Source: Nymphaea colorata
Taxonomy: Eukaryota > Streptophyta > Magnoliopsida > Nymphaeales > Nymphaeaceae
DNA length: 64,000 nucleotides
Assembly: GCF_008831285.2 (NCBI RefSeq)
Contig: NC_045146.1
Coordinates: 11,666,972 to 11,730,971 of the forward strand
Direction: 5' to 3'
Below the pieces are notes generated by a model. The model saw only the letters and a list, made by a program, of their open reading frames with translations. It had not been told where the DNA came from and did no database searches. Below are positions 1 through 12,700 of this stretch, in pieces. A program made the translations under genes and the position numbers. Position 1 is the first letter of the stretch, and every line of letters begins with the position of its first letter.

Positions 1-619
1 AGGAAATGGTGGGAAGAGGGAGGAAGAACGTCAAGGAGAGGAAGATGAGTGAATGAATATATAGTCATTGTTAAAACTTTTAACACTTTTGTTAAAAATA
101 CAATAAACGGTTACTACACCATAAACCATTATTTAATGTCCATGTAGTTAGAAACTTTTAACGATGGTTTTACATATTTAGGCATTTAGTGATACTTTAC
201 ATGCCGTTGATTTCGGGGTCTGATTGTGTCGATCATGTTCAACTAACCAGATGTCGCTGAATTGGACCTGGATTTGGTTTCGAGTTCAGATGGACCTGAA
301 CTTTTACATGCCATTGGATCTCGATGTCCTTCAGACTTAGATATCCATCCGATCCGGTAAGCCCTGTATCCAAATTAAATGGGATCACGAATTGAATCTG
401 GTTTTCTCATCAAAACTCCATCAGTCGGGTTCATATTAGAGTCGTGGAATTATATTCAGACCATTGACGATCCAAGTCTAACCCAGAGAAAACCCGACCC
501 GAACTGTTTAAAGGAACTCGCGGTGGCGGGTGCATAGCCGTTACAAGGCGCCCGCCGTTCTTTGCTTAGTAGGGTTCTTGGCTTCGTGGTGTGGGGGAGG
601 GGAGAGAGAGAGAGAGAGA
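1..619 (+). other. Upstream flank and 5' leader of the THUMP-domain gene
   Basis: No gene is recognisable in the first 500 bases, which are AT-rich and contain two loosely similar stretches around 'tttacatgcc' (near 197 and 302). From about 500 the composition becomes GC-richer. A GA dinucleotide run lies at 601-619, immediately before the first in-frame ATG at 620, which fits a transcribed 5' leader. The frame upstream of 620 is open but contains no ATG, so a longer N-terminus is unlikely. Confidence 0.5.
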
Positions 620-3600
620 ATGGCGGACAACTTCTCCAGCGAGGAGAGAGCAACGCCGGAAGCCGGTTCCGAGGAAAAGAAGGAAAATGACGGGGACGAC
701 TTCCGTGAGCAGATGGGATCCGCAGCGCAGGAGAGGGATTCCGAGGAAAGAGGGGAGGAGATGACGCCGTGGGAGCAACACTCGTCAGTAATCAGCATTC
801 CCCGCTTCGATTACGAGGCCCCCACCGCCATTCTTGAGCACTCCCATTCTGGTTTCCTCGTCACCTGCACCATCAGTACCATCCGCGCCCTCTTGCTCTC
901 TCTCTCTTTCTCTTTCTTGAATTCTATGTCCGAAAAGGGTCTTGGGGTACTGTCTAGCTAGGTCTGAAGGCCTCACCGGAAATTCTTGTTTCCTTTCCCG
1001 TTTTCTTCTATGCGTTACTTTAGGTTCTCTTTCCCCCCGTGCAGAGAAATTAATGGCATCGTTCCATTATTTGTGAAACGAATTTACCGTAACAAGTGTA
1101 AGCGAAACTTAGTCTGAAAGAGTATATTTTAGTGCGCGAAGAATATAAGTAGGCAGACACTAGGTAGCTTAGATTACAAGGACCGATATGTAGCAATTAG
1201 TATGTCTTGGACACATCATGGTCAAAAGACGGCCGATACTACAAGGATACGTATGCATATACACACACCGGCTATATCTAAGGATGTATCTCCCTTATAG
1301 CTTCTGTTTATTGTCTCTTCTCTAGTTATATGTTTCTTACATATGGGATGATTTTTCTTGCTCTTTGTTGGGTTATCATCTGCCTAGATCGTTCGTTTGC
1401 GTGAATTAAGATAATGGTTCCAAGAATAGCTAGGGGTCGAAAAATACAACTCGCATAAACCATTAAAGAGTGCGTTTTATGGCTTAGTTCTACTGATGGA
1501 AAATGAATTGGTAGAAACATATTATATTGTTCTCCTCATTGAGAACGTAAGCACACTGCATTTGACTTGGAGTGACGTCAAGGTCTTCATGTACGTCACT
1601 CGTGCCATGTACCTCTTTGAAATTCAAATTCGAGTGACTGGCTTAAGGCTTGAATGTAATATCATGAGCTTGCTTTATCCAACGAAATTGTGAGTCCTCC
1701 AATTGATTACAGAGATCTATTACAGAGATCTGGTTCTTTCTGTCAATTCGTCTTTTTCTTTTCCTGCTAAGTTTAAAGTATTTTTATCGCCTGGAATTAG
1801 TTTCCTTGACTGTTTTTGCTTCCATATATGTGTTGGGCAGCTGGAAAGGACCTTTTATTCTATGGTTTCTTTTTTCTTTTTCTAATTGTACCAAAAAACG
1901 GCTGGCGTCTGATGATGTATCATTTTGCTCAGAACGGGAGAAAAGTGCCACTAAAGAAGCCATTGCCCTCCTTGAAAAGGTTCGATAAGAAAAATTATCC
2001 TCTTGTTATTTCAGTTCACTGTCTGTTATCTTATTTTGGCAGAAATTTTAGTTTTTTTGTAGATGTTATTATGCATTCAGATTGTGACATAGACAAGCCT
2101 TTTGCTTATTGGGTTCGACTATTATAGGCATGGATCTGAAGCTATGTACCTTTCTTGGATCATCATATTTTAGTTATTCGTTCTCCAGACTGCAGAAAAC
2201 ATTCTAATAAAAAAGTAATAAATTGTATATCCAAATAATTCACTAAAAACGTTCTCTTTAGCAAATGAACCCTGAACGTACCTGCAAAATTTATCAAGTC
2301 CATAAAGCTTATATCTATGTCCTTCTCTAGATGGCTGGTTCTCTGGTATTATTGTCAATCGCACTAGCATAATGACTTGTACTAGATAGCAAATTGGGAG
2401 TCCAGATTGTATAATGTATCTGCTAAGATACAATCAGCCTCTTTTGTTAGTTGTTACTTTCATGAGAAGAGTGTATAACATAGAAACAGTGTTTATTATG
2501 AACATTTTGTGGCCGCAGCAGTTACTTTTATCTATGAGCCTTGTGGAAATATAACTTATTCCCAACTTGTTTAGTGAACGGGAAGGACTACATGTTATTC
2601 TATACTCTGTAATACTAAAAAAGCCATAATCCTCTCAACAAGAAAACTTGAGGAAAAGGAAAATATCACCAATGATGAACCATCGTGGTCGCAAATTAAT
2701 AAAAGGCAGGAAAGAGAGAATTTGAACTACTGTATTATTTGTCAGTTGAAAATTTGAAAAGGCATGTCCAAAGCATGGTAGAAATAATCTTGGGAACTAT
2801 GGAACTTCAGTCTTTTAACATTTAATAATGTCGAAAGAAAAGCATGAGTAACATGAACTACGATGATTTTTACATAATGGAGTAATATGTCTAACAGATT
2901 ATAATGGAGTCCAGATTCCGTTTGTTAATAGCCATTTTTATATTTTATGATAACAACCTTTACTGGGAGCCTTTTCTCTTGGAAAGAAGTTATTTCTTTT
3001 GGTTCTACACATTCTAATACTTCCAACTTTTTATTCGCTTTTGTTCATTATGGTATTTAGAGTCTTTAGACCCAAAATGATATGCATGGTTTTCTTATGG
3101 CTACGATTGTGTATAAAAATTGTTCAAAAACCTTTGTCGTCTTATCTTTTTTTCCTTTGCTCCAATCTGATATATTTTCCCATTCCCCTTTTTGGATGTG
3201 GCATACTGCATATCAAGTTAATAGTGAAGCTGAAATACAGCTGGAGGGCCTAAAACATATGGCAATTGAAGAGGGCTTAATGATTCCATGTTTGAAATGT
3301 GAACAACGCTAACCTGATGATGGACGTGTGAAGTTTTGTTGTGCGTGTAACCTGTTATAGGGGCCTCGTAGAGCAACAACTTTGGGGCTGAATATTGCAA
3401 AATTTATGTGGCACAGACTCTTTAAAGAGGTTGCTGGACCTGTGAAGCACCTAAATTTGGTGCTGACGCGACTCTAGATGCAACTCTTTCTCTGAAAATT
3501 AAAACATGTTAGGTGCATCTGAGCAGTCAATTGCATCCTCCCAAATCTGTGAAGACGTACTTCCTGGGTGTCCATTGCACTTAACTTTGAGAGCCTCGTG

Positions 3601-6600
3601 TGCTGTTGTCAAATGAGTCATTGGCTCATCATTCGTAGCTCATCTTCTTCAACAATTTACATGCTATCTTTCAATTGTCCTAAATTTTGTTTTGATTTGA
3701 TATGAAAAACTTCAAGAGTGCAGTCCTTTCTTTGACCTTTATGTTCAATTGATTGCATCATATTCGCTAATTGCTTAAATTGGTTTATTTAACTTGATTT
3801 TACTTTGTTCTTGTTTAATCATAGCTGCATTTAATAGTGAGTGAAGAACATGTTTTGCTTAATGATGTCTGACCACACCTCAATTTTTCTTATTTAATGG
3901 ATTTAAATGTAGGTGCACGTGCGCACACACTCACAACCCCCTGCGTCCAGATCCCTTTCTTTAGAGTTAGATTGCAAAAGTGCATCTCTGTTTAGATGAA
4001 TGTTATACCTTCACTTTTATGGGCCTACTGGAGTGTAGAAATATACATACTATCTTTCTTTCTAAAGTGCATAATTGGCATCTCTTTGGAAAGGCTGTTT
4101 TAATTTTTAGGTGTTTCCTGTTTTTCTTTTCCAGCCCTTGTTGACTGAATGTATTTGCTTGGCTTCATGTTTTCTATTTTATTGTGAGACTGAGAGGAAA
4201 GTAGTGTTATTTTATCGTGAGACTGAGAGGAAATTAGTGGTAATCTTGTTTTTGCAGCATATCAATTCAACAAGCAGCACATATAGTCTAAAGCATCTGT
4301 TGCCGCCTGATATAAATTTAGGCGTGAAAAAGAGGAAACTGTGTGATCCTTGTGAAGAAAGACTAGCTGAAGATCCTAAAGGTGATCTAACCAATGATGA
4401 AGAAGATACTTTACATGTTGATGGTAATTGTTTTAATTGCTGTCTTCAATGGTTAGTTCATGTCTTTTCTTCTGATTCAAACTTAAGGGTTGGAATTGGG
4501 CCTAGACACTGAAACAGGAGTTTGGCTTTGAAAATTTAATTAACATGCGTCATAGATAATGCTCTTTCTCACTGTACACTCTGATGACAGGCAATCCTTT
4601 CGATGAAAATTCAGGAAGCGCTAACGCATGTTCAAGTGCTGAAAATGTTTTCCCTCTCTCACTAGTGAAGCTTACCCGGAGCGGCTTACTTCTCTTTGCA
4701 ATTCCTAGACACCTTTGTATGCAAAATGTTAACATTCTAATGGATATTTTCCGTTATCTTGATTCTGGAGATCAAAAGCCACCCATGTAAGTAATTTACC
4801 TAAATGTCTTCTCTTTGATTTCAACATTTATTTGTGTAACTGGATTTGCAAAAGTTTGTTCTTGGTTAAATGGAGCTACGTGTGGGCAATAAAGCAAACA
4901 ATGATGCTAAACATGTCATCCTTGGAGTATCTTTCTACTAAGTGAATTCTTTAAGTGCTAGTTGGAGTTACAATTCCCTTTAGATAATACATGCAATGAT
5001 TAATTTGTTTCTATGGTGTGGATGATCAGTTTATGTTGTCATTTTATGATTTTGTCACTTCTATGCTGCTTGTTGGGATCTGTGTAGTCTATAGTGCATC
5101 ATAAGCATCTTATAAGGTATGGCAGAAAAAGGGAATGGATCTCCATCTTTTCTTGTTATACTGTCTTTTTCATAAAATGTTCAACTCGTCAAATGTTAAG
5201 CTGTTACTAAAATAAACAGGAACAGGAAAAATGCTCTTTCTCACTGTACACTCTGATGACAGGCGATCCTTTCGATGAAAATTCAGCAAGCTCTAGCGCA
5301 TGTTCCAGTGCTCAAAACGTTTTCCCTCTCTCACTAGTGAAGCTTACCTGGAGCAGCTTACTTCTCTTACAATTCCTAGACATCTATATATGCAAAATGT
5401 TAACATTTTAACGATATTTTCCATTATCTTGATTCTGGAGATCAAAAGCCACCCGTGTAAGTAATTTACGTAAATGTCTTCTCTTTGAATTTCAACATTT
5501 ATTTGTGTGACTGGATTGAAAAAGTTTGTTCTTGCAAAAGTTGGTATATGTGTACCTTAAGCTTCAAGGCTGGTTCACAGACTAGGTCTGATGTCCTAGT
5601 GAATCGCACTTAATGTGCCAGTGTGTGCTGCATTCACAGGGCATATAGATTATTGTAGTACATTTAGACAATTAGAACAATAGAGGAGGAATTGTTATGG
5701 TAAAGCTAGTGGGTTTGGCGAAGAAAGAAGTTCTATTGATTGGGTTTGGGGAAGAAAGACATTCTATTTGACTCAATTGAATGTGTGTCCTTTGTTGTAC
5801 AGTCATAAGATGATAAGGAATCTTGCATTTGCTTGTTGCATGTTTATGTCTTGATTTGTCCATGTAACTCTATAAGCATCTTATACTAGACATGTCCTGA
5901 CAGTATGCTCGGAAATGCAGTTGTTTTGTGGCAAACAACCTCAATATGTACATTAGTAAAGGGCATCGAGACTCTCACTATGATACTGATGTCCCGCACG
6001 AAATAACTTGTTTTTTTCTTTCCTTAGTTCGTGGTTTTCTCCTCTAGCAACTCAGGATCAACATTGAAACATATGTCACACGTGAAAATGTTTATATTTC
6101 TTCCCGATCTGTTGTTTGTTCTTATTTTTTATTGGCTCTGCTTGGACTCAGCCCTGAAAGGCCATCATCTCTTATTTTCATGTGTTTGAGGGTATGTAAA
6201 TATTTAATATATGGTAATGGGTCCGTGTGCATCTTTTTAACAGATGGTGCCACCGTATTCTTCCTTTTCAAGGAACTTGCATGCTAAGGGAGAAGGACTT
6301 GGCCATGGCTGTGAAAAGGTTTGTTGACCAGTACACGGGAAGTGAAGACCATGTAACTGAAAGGCCTCTAAAGGTGTCTGCAGCACTTGCATATTCTTAT
6401 TATCATTGATCACTTCGATAATATAAAGTTCTTGTGCTATCTTATCATTGTATCTTTTCTTTTTCTCGTTTTTCTCATATCTTCTGTTAAAAGAAGTTCC
6501 CATGGTTTAATATCTTTTTGACTTTATTGGCTTGTTAAGTTCATTTAGCTCGTAGATTCTAGGTGCCCATTTTTCTGAAAATCCAAGTTATGTGGGTACT

Positions 6601-9600
6601 CCATTCTGAGTGATGTACCCATCTTGATATGGCAATTTTTTGGGCACGAATACTTATTGGCCTATCAGGTGCTTCATGGTTCAGATCTGGATGAGATCCA
6701 GATCCAACCCATTCTTTTCTAAGGCATTCATAACCATATCTTTGTTTTTTACTATGGGTTGTGAACATCTTCTTATCTTTAAGTAAAATGTACGACATAC
6801 AGACTTATAGACTATTTTGCTTGATTTTGTGGATCATTGCAATGGAATATGTATGAACTATAAACTATGAACTATGAATTCTTTTTGCATGAGTTATTGT
6901 AGATCATGATTTCATATAGATATGTGTGTGCATGTCTTTTGTATGTAACATGTGCTCATTCTTTTTGGATGAGTTATTGTAGATCATGATTTCAGATAGA
7001 TATGTGTGTGCATGTCTTGTGTATGTAACGTGTGCACTTCCTGCATTTTCTTAAATTGTGACATAGACATAGCTTTACTCACACTATAATATATCAAATT
7101 GTAGGCACTGTCTATAAAATATGCATTCCATGAGGATCAGATCTTTTGAACATTTGACATCAAAGAATTTATGTGTGTGGGGTCCATGTTATCCAATACT
7201 CGTTATAGATATTTCACTTATAATTGGACCATGTAGATTGGTTGCCCACATCTAGAATGGTGAACAATTCATTGTCTTATGCATAAATCAGATTTTATAA
7301 GCCAAAAGAGTTCCTTAAGTTGTTCTTGAACTCTTATAAAATTTGATCTATGCATCAAAAAGGTGTGATTTTTTTTTTTTAATTTCTAGCTTTTTGGACA
7401 TGTATCACATCCATTATGTCAGATCTAGAAAATTGCACAGCATTTCAAATGGATGTTTGGACCTCATATTTCTGGATGGCGGATCAAGCTGAATATGTAA
7501 GACACATACTGCTTACTAAAAGTTGCCAGCTTTAGATATGTATCACCTTTTCAAAAGTGGCTGTAGAGATTGCATGTCAATTGTTCAGCATAGTGTAGCA
7601 GCTTTATCCTTTATAGAAACTAAAGTTTTACAAGCAGTTAAAATGTAAATGGAAATTGGAGTTATTGATGGAATTTGCAAGTTATGACGCTGGAGAAATA
7701 ACATTTCAAGATGCATTAGAAGCAGCCAGCTATGGCAATTGAATATTTGTGTTCATGGTCAGGTTTTAGAGAGTGTTGTGCAGCAGCTCCTTCTGCACAT
7801 CTCATGTATATGTGCGTGGATGCATTAGCACATGCATACAAGTAGGTGCATCGCTGCTAGGAAGCTTTTGCCAACTGCATTTATTTTTAAAAATTGCTAT
7901 ATATAACAATTTTGTCTCAAGTATTTCTGATGACTTGTCCTGATCTGTCGAGTAGTATAAGAATGGCTGCTCTTGAAAAATCTATGGGTTTTTACACTAT
8001 ACAGCTGCTTGAGCAGCAGTTGTTCCTAATTCCCTTGTGCAATGTGGATCATTTTTAATACATCATGTTGTTCTTGCTTGCCAACTTGTCCATGCTTTCA
8101 ATAGCTCCTTCCTGTTAGCTAATTGCTAGACAAGTATCTGTTTTAACTTGTTAATTTAACGATGGTCCCATTTTCAGTTTTTATTTGAATGAATTGTGAG
8201 GTACTAATGTTATCAAAACTTTCAAAGAACAGATTAATTTCAGTTGCTGTTTAGCATAAAATGATGTATTCGGATGGATTTACTTTCCTGCTTATGAATG
8301 GCGTATGTCTGTTTTGGTTTAATGTGTTGAGAACCTCTTGCTTGTACAAACTAGTTGTCATGCTGAACCTAAACGGAACTTTAACTGACTATGCTTTTGC
8401 TGCTGATACTGACTTCCAACTTTTCCTATTCTCTGGAGTATATATTGGCTGCTAATGTATTTGATATTCTTAATTGGCATTTCCAGTTTGCAGTGGCTTT
8501 TAACCGGAGAGGTGTTGAAGGAACAGAAATGAAGCAGAAAAGCTCAGCTCATGATTGTCATGAATCACCTTTATTGGATAGAAATGAGTGTCTGCGAGTT
8601 GTTGCTAGTGCAGTGAAGGACACTGTACCAGATTCAGTTGTGGATCTAAAATCTCCTCAGGTAATTATTGTATGTTGGCTCAGGTAATTATTGTATGTTG
8701 GCCTACATCTTGTGCTACTTTTTTCCTTCTCTAGTTTCGACCGATTTCAGGTTAGTATGCTATCAATTAAACCTACAGTTGATTTGCACATGTTATTAGG
8801 ATGGCCTGTTTACACAACCCGCCTGCTTAACTGGAGGACAAGCTGATCTGTTTTACCAACTTGACCAGTCACCTGCTTTGCTATTTGCACATACATCCTC
8901 TTTATTTACTGTTAGTGGTGGGTTAAGTGCTACAGAAAAGGAGCATAAGCCAGCTGAATTGGGTTTTTAGACCAAAACAGTACTCCAGGCTCGGTTTCAT
9001 AAGGTGGTTAGTTCACAATCCTACTCAGTGATTTATGCTTGACTTCAGCAGCTAACCCGAAGTTGCTTCTAGCTCCTTTGTTTTTTCTCTTTTTTTTTTT
9101 CTCTTTAAAGAACCGTCGCATATTCAGGAAAAAAGAGAGACCACTTGAGACATTTACTTTATTGTTGAAAACCATCAGGTTGCACTTCCAGCATGGTAGG
9201 TGCCATTATGATGATATCTGGCAAATCTGTGGCCAGTGTAGTCAAAGTCGATTTCAGGTTCAAGAAAATTGGTCTTATTCTTGCAAGCCATGGAGTATAT
9301 GTTATAAACATCTTACTTCCCATTTCCAGCTGGATATCAATGTTTCATCACCTCCAATGAGTATTTCAGCAGACCCAATTTTCAGTGTAACCTTAATTGA
9401 TGGGTGAAACGGAAAGCCTTGCAGATACAAATTGTTAGACTGAAAACATGATTCATGCTCTCTAAACTTAGACCATCCTGATAAATTGATAATGCATGAG
9501 GATGTAAAATTAAATTGCTTGATACCTTATGCACATCTACGCGAAACACATTCATACAGGATACTCGATGATAGTTTGGCCATAATATTTTAACTACAGT

Positions 9601-9799
9601 AGAAATCTTTATCTGTAATTTGAAGTGGAAACATTGGCAGATGGCCGTGCTCATTGAAGTACTACCCATTTCTGGAGTACCACCTTCGTCACTAGTTGTT
9701 GCAGTTGCGGTTCTTCCTCACTGCCTCATGAATGCAAAGCCAAGACTTAATGTGAAGGCGCTGACTGCAGACCCGAAGGGCATGAAAAGAAAGAGCTAG
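620..9799 (+). CDS. THUMP domain-containing protein, Tan1/THUMPD1 type (tRNA acetylation cofactor)
   Basis: Seven coding exons join in phase: 620-875, 1933-1979, 4258-4423, 4591-4786, 6244-6373, 8487-8660 and 9641-9799 (stop TAG). Together they give 1,128 nt, or 375 aa. Every junction uses GT/AG and restores the frame; for example, the exon 1/2 join makes TIKREKSATKEA and the exon 4/5 join makes KPPIWCHRI. The acidic N-terminus is followed by the plant-family motif around HSHSGFLVTCTIKREKSA (residues about 80-95). The THUMP region runs from SLVKLTRSGLLLF (about residue 180) through FAVAFNRRG (about 266-274) to VAVLIEVLPISGVP near the C-terminus. In this family (yeast Tan1, human THUMPD1) the protein binds tRNA and supports N4-acetylation of cytidine 12 in tRNA-Ser and tRNA-Leu by Kre33/NAT10. 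ATG 620 is the first in-frame ATG. The introns are long and contain several recent-looking duplications. Identity is from remembered family motifs; the exon 1 and exon 2 donors (GTACC, GTTCG) are weak but forced by phase. Confidence 0.88.
4176..4241 (+). repeat. 33-bp tandem duplication before exon 3 of the THUMP gene
   Basis: Two near-identical 33-bp units (4176-4208 and 4209-4241) share the core 'gtgagactgagaggaaa'. They sit within intron 2, ending 16 bases before the exon 3 acceptor at 4256-4257. The acceptor region is therefore built partly from duplicated sequence. Confidence 0.8.
5222..5535 (+). pseudogene. Decayed tandem copy of exon 4 of the THUMP gene with flanking intron
   Basis: This block repeats 4550-4862 with scattered substitutions and covers the end of intron 3, all of exon 4 and the start of intron 4. 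The pseudo-exon is 5263-5456, with the acceptor 'gatgacag' and donor 'gtaagt' both preserved. It is 194 nt long, against 196 nt for the real exon 4591-4786. Two one-base deletions (in 'ctcttacaattcc' and 'ttttaacgata', relative to the original) shift the frame, and the copy then reads into a TAA near 5407. It cannot substitute for exon 4; inclusion in mRNA would truncate the protein. The intact splice sites suggest the copy arose as a genomic tandem duplication. Confidence 0.85.
5710..5771 (+). repeat. 31-bp tandem duplication in intron 4 of the THUMP gene
   Basis: Two diverged units begin 'tgggtttggcgaagaaag' (5710) and 'tgggtttggggaagaaag' (5741), with matching 'ttctatt' ends. The repeat is non-coding and lies downstream of the decayed exon 4 copy in the same intron. 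Confidence 0.7.
6878..7035 (+). repeat. 80-bp tandem duplication in intron 5 of the THUMP gene
   Basis: Units 6878-6957 and 6958-7035 are almost identical; both contain 'gagttattgtagatcatgat' followed by 'atatgtgtgtgcatgtctt'. Only a few substitutions separate them, which suggests a recent duplication. No coding or splice signal is evident. Confidence 0.85.
8656..8701 (+). repeat. Perfect 23-bp tandem duplication spanning the exon 6 splice donor
   Basis: The 23 bases 8656-8678 are repeated exactly at 8679-8701. Each unit begins 'ctcag|gtaattattg', so the gene has two identical donor sites, after 8660 and after 8683. Use of the first keeps the reading frame into exon 7; use of the second adds 23 nt and shifts it. 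Confidence 0.9.
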
Positions 9800-12700
9800 C
9801 ATTCATGCGTCATGAGATCTTCGTGAACGAGGTGGTTATTAACTACCTCCAACAAATGTAACGCATGGTTTACATTTTCTCTTTGGCCAAAGTTCTTGGA
9901 TTCTATGGGAGAAAGAAAAGAATGATAACCGGTATAAAACAAGGTGTATTCTCTATTCAGCTGAATGAAAAATTTTGTGCTTTGGATAGCTCTTCTTATT
10001 CAGTGGAGGCATCTCAACCGTATTTTAACTTCGTCGTAGTCTCCCTGCATTTACAGTGTTCAGGCCTCAGCAGGATCGCAATGGCTGAGACATGAGCGGT
10101 CTTAAGCTCGCGCCAGTGGCATTTTGAACTGCGCTTCAGTTTTAAATGGTTTTATCTGGTTTTGCTGCTGTTTTTTTTCCTTGTCAAATTTGCTATTAGT
10201 TCTTTTTTCCGCCGAGAGAACATAATCCTAAAATTCATTCATTCGTTCTTTTCTTTCTTTTTCCTGTTTTTTTTTTTTTTGATGGACGTAGCCGCGCACA
10301 TCTTTCAACTTTTTTTGACATAGCAAGCCCACCTTTTCACATTGCTAAAATACTATTCTTTCTCCTTGGAATGATAAAAGATAAACGCTTTGCATGTGTA
10401 TTCTCTGCCAAGGACTTTTATTGTAGGAAATTAGGAATGCACATAGGTCAACTTAAACAATCAACTTGTACCTAATTCCCCTTAAGATACTTTTTCTAGT
10501 TCAACCACTCGGGGACTTTCCTTGCAAATCTGCTAGACAGCTTAAACTTTATACCAACTCTTCAGAATTCCGGCACGCATCTTTTGGGTATAATTTCTGG
10601 TTGTCAGCATAAGCAGCGGCGCAAATTCCTTTTCTTCCTTAGGTTGTTCAGGAACTTTGTGACTCGTACAAAAATGTCCACATGAGATTGAAATCCGTAT
10701 GAGATGTCACCATCATATTACTTTCCTTGCAATAGCAATACCGTGTCGCCCAACTGATAGAATGTGTCATTCGAGAAACTTCTGGTATCACTTGATCAGG
10801 TTCGTATCAAACCCAATTCCCCTCTCGATAGAATTGACAAGGGTCCGAAATTTGCCCGTCCATGAATCTAGTGGCTCCGAAGTTCTGTTAAAAAGAATTT
10901 TTTTTCTTTTCAATGGCGGGGAAACGGCCTACCGTCCTGAACGCGGCGGACTTGGCGCCTCAGAAGGTTCCTGATTAACCATTACTGCTGTTGGTTGTAT
11001 GGGCTTTGTAGCAAATAATACACTTCAGCTGTTGAACTATGTACCTCGTTCAACCTGTTAAGTCAACTTGTCTAACAATGAGCGAAATCAAGATCTGTTT
11101 CTTCTCTTGATGGTACTGCAGTCCAAATGCGATAGTCCGACATAGGCTTACCATCATCGTTGATAGATCGCATATTGAGTCTGAAAGCAGCTGGCGATTC
11201 TCCTTGACCTTCAGGAGGAAATAAAATTTCGGTGTTGATGGTTCAAAGTTAGGCAATGAAACAATTCTATGCATCATATAGTAGGTAACAATGTTGAAAA
11301 TAATGCGCGAATGGTAGTCAAACAAATGTAAGGGTAAAGCACCCCTAATTGATTTATTCAATCTGGGCAGAATTTCAAGATTTTGGTATTCTTCAGAGCT
11401 TGGATATTGATGGTGCTCTTTCTATCCATCCATCATCAGCATCAATGCCTCTAACCTGCACATCCTAACCTGAATAATAGCTTTTTTTCTAATGTTATAG
11501 CTTTAGTTTTTTAATTCCAATTGAAAATGGCTGGGGTTAGGCTGAACCGTATCAGATCGGCCCTCTTATCCTATTAACCTCTGTCAACTTTGAGGATATT
11601 TTAAGTTCATCCTCCTGGTCGGGTGGATGGATCTCTATTACAGTAATGCTGTCATAATTAGTAATTGCTAATTGAATGACGATCCCGCAGCCAATTAGCT
11701 ACTGTAACAATAAAGAAAGCTGTTTGAGATTCAATTTAAAAAGAAAAAAAAAAACAGTAAGTAGTTGGTGCGATCGGAAAATTAAGGCCGAATCAACTAA
11801 AAACGCAGTTGGTCCCACAGAAGAAAGCAGCAGGGCCTACCAAAAGCCGCATCACTAGTACGCATAATGCTGACCACCTATCACCAAAATAGATGCCATA
11901 GATCTTCGATCTCTTTGAGAATGTGGATTAATAGCGAATTAAAGACTCTGCTGTCAAATCCCTAGAAAGGGAATCTAGTAATAGTATTGGAGCAAAGGGA
12001 AAAACCTACAGGTGTACTGAAAAGGTTTTCTATATTCGAGTTCGAATACGGTGTGACGATACACTTGTACACAGATTCCAAAATGAACTTTGAAAGGTTT
12101 TCTTGTAGAATTTGATCGTACGAAGTTGATCCTTTCTTCTTATAGGCCAGCTTTAAGATCACTTTACTCGGATGTGTAAATAGGAATCTCTACGGAGTTC
12201 AAACTTCGAAGTCTTCAAAAAAGTTTGAAATTTTTGTAGATCTAAATCTTATCTAGTACTTTTTATCCGATGTAGGTATTGAGTTCGCTTGAAAATTTTG
12301 AAATTTGGAGGCCATGAGATGTCGTCCATAGATTCAAATAAGGTGTTCCAATAATTTCTGTTTAAGTATATGGACAAACTGAATCACAGGCTTTTGATAA
12401 AAAACGGATCACAAAATCGCATCCACAGAGTTATAATACTGAACCTTCAAATGCTAAATTTTGAAATATGAATGCATCAATGAACAATTTGGCAATGTGC
12501 CTCATCCAACTTTATGCTTTCACAGAGAAGAACATACATAATATCCATGGATGAACTCGACGTAGCTTTTCAGAAAATTTCATAATTCCTATTCAGCACA
12601 AAGGGGTGGGGAAGAAATCACTAAATTGGACTAGCAGATCTTATATAAAAGTATAAACTAAACTTAGCTATGCATTCTAGAATAACAGGAACAAACAACA

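Noticed and set aside
5263-5456. Mutually exclusive functional alternative to exon 4
   Set aside because: Two single-base deletions shift the frame and lead to a stop within the copy, so it cannot give a full protein.
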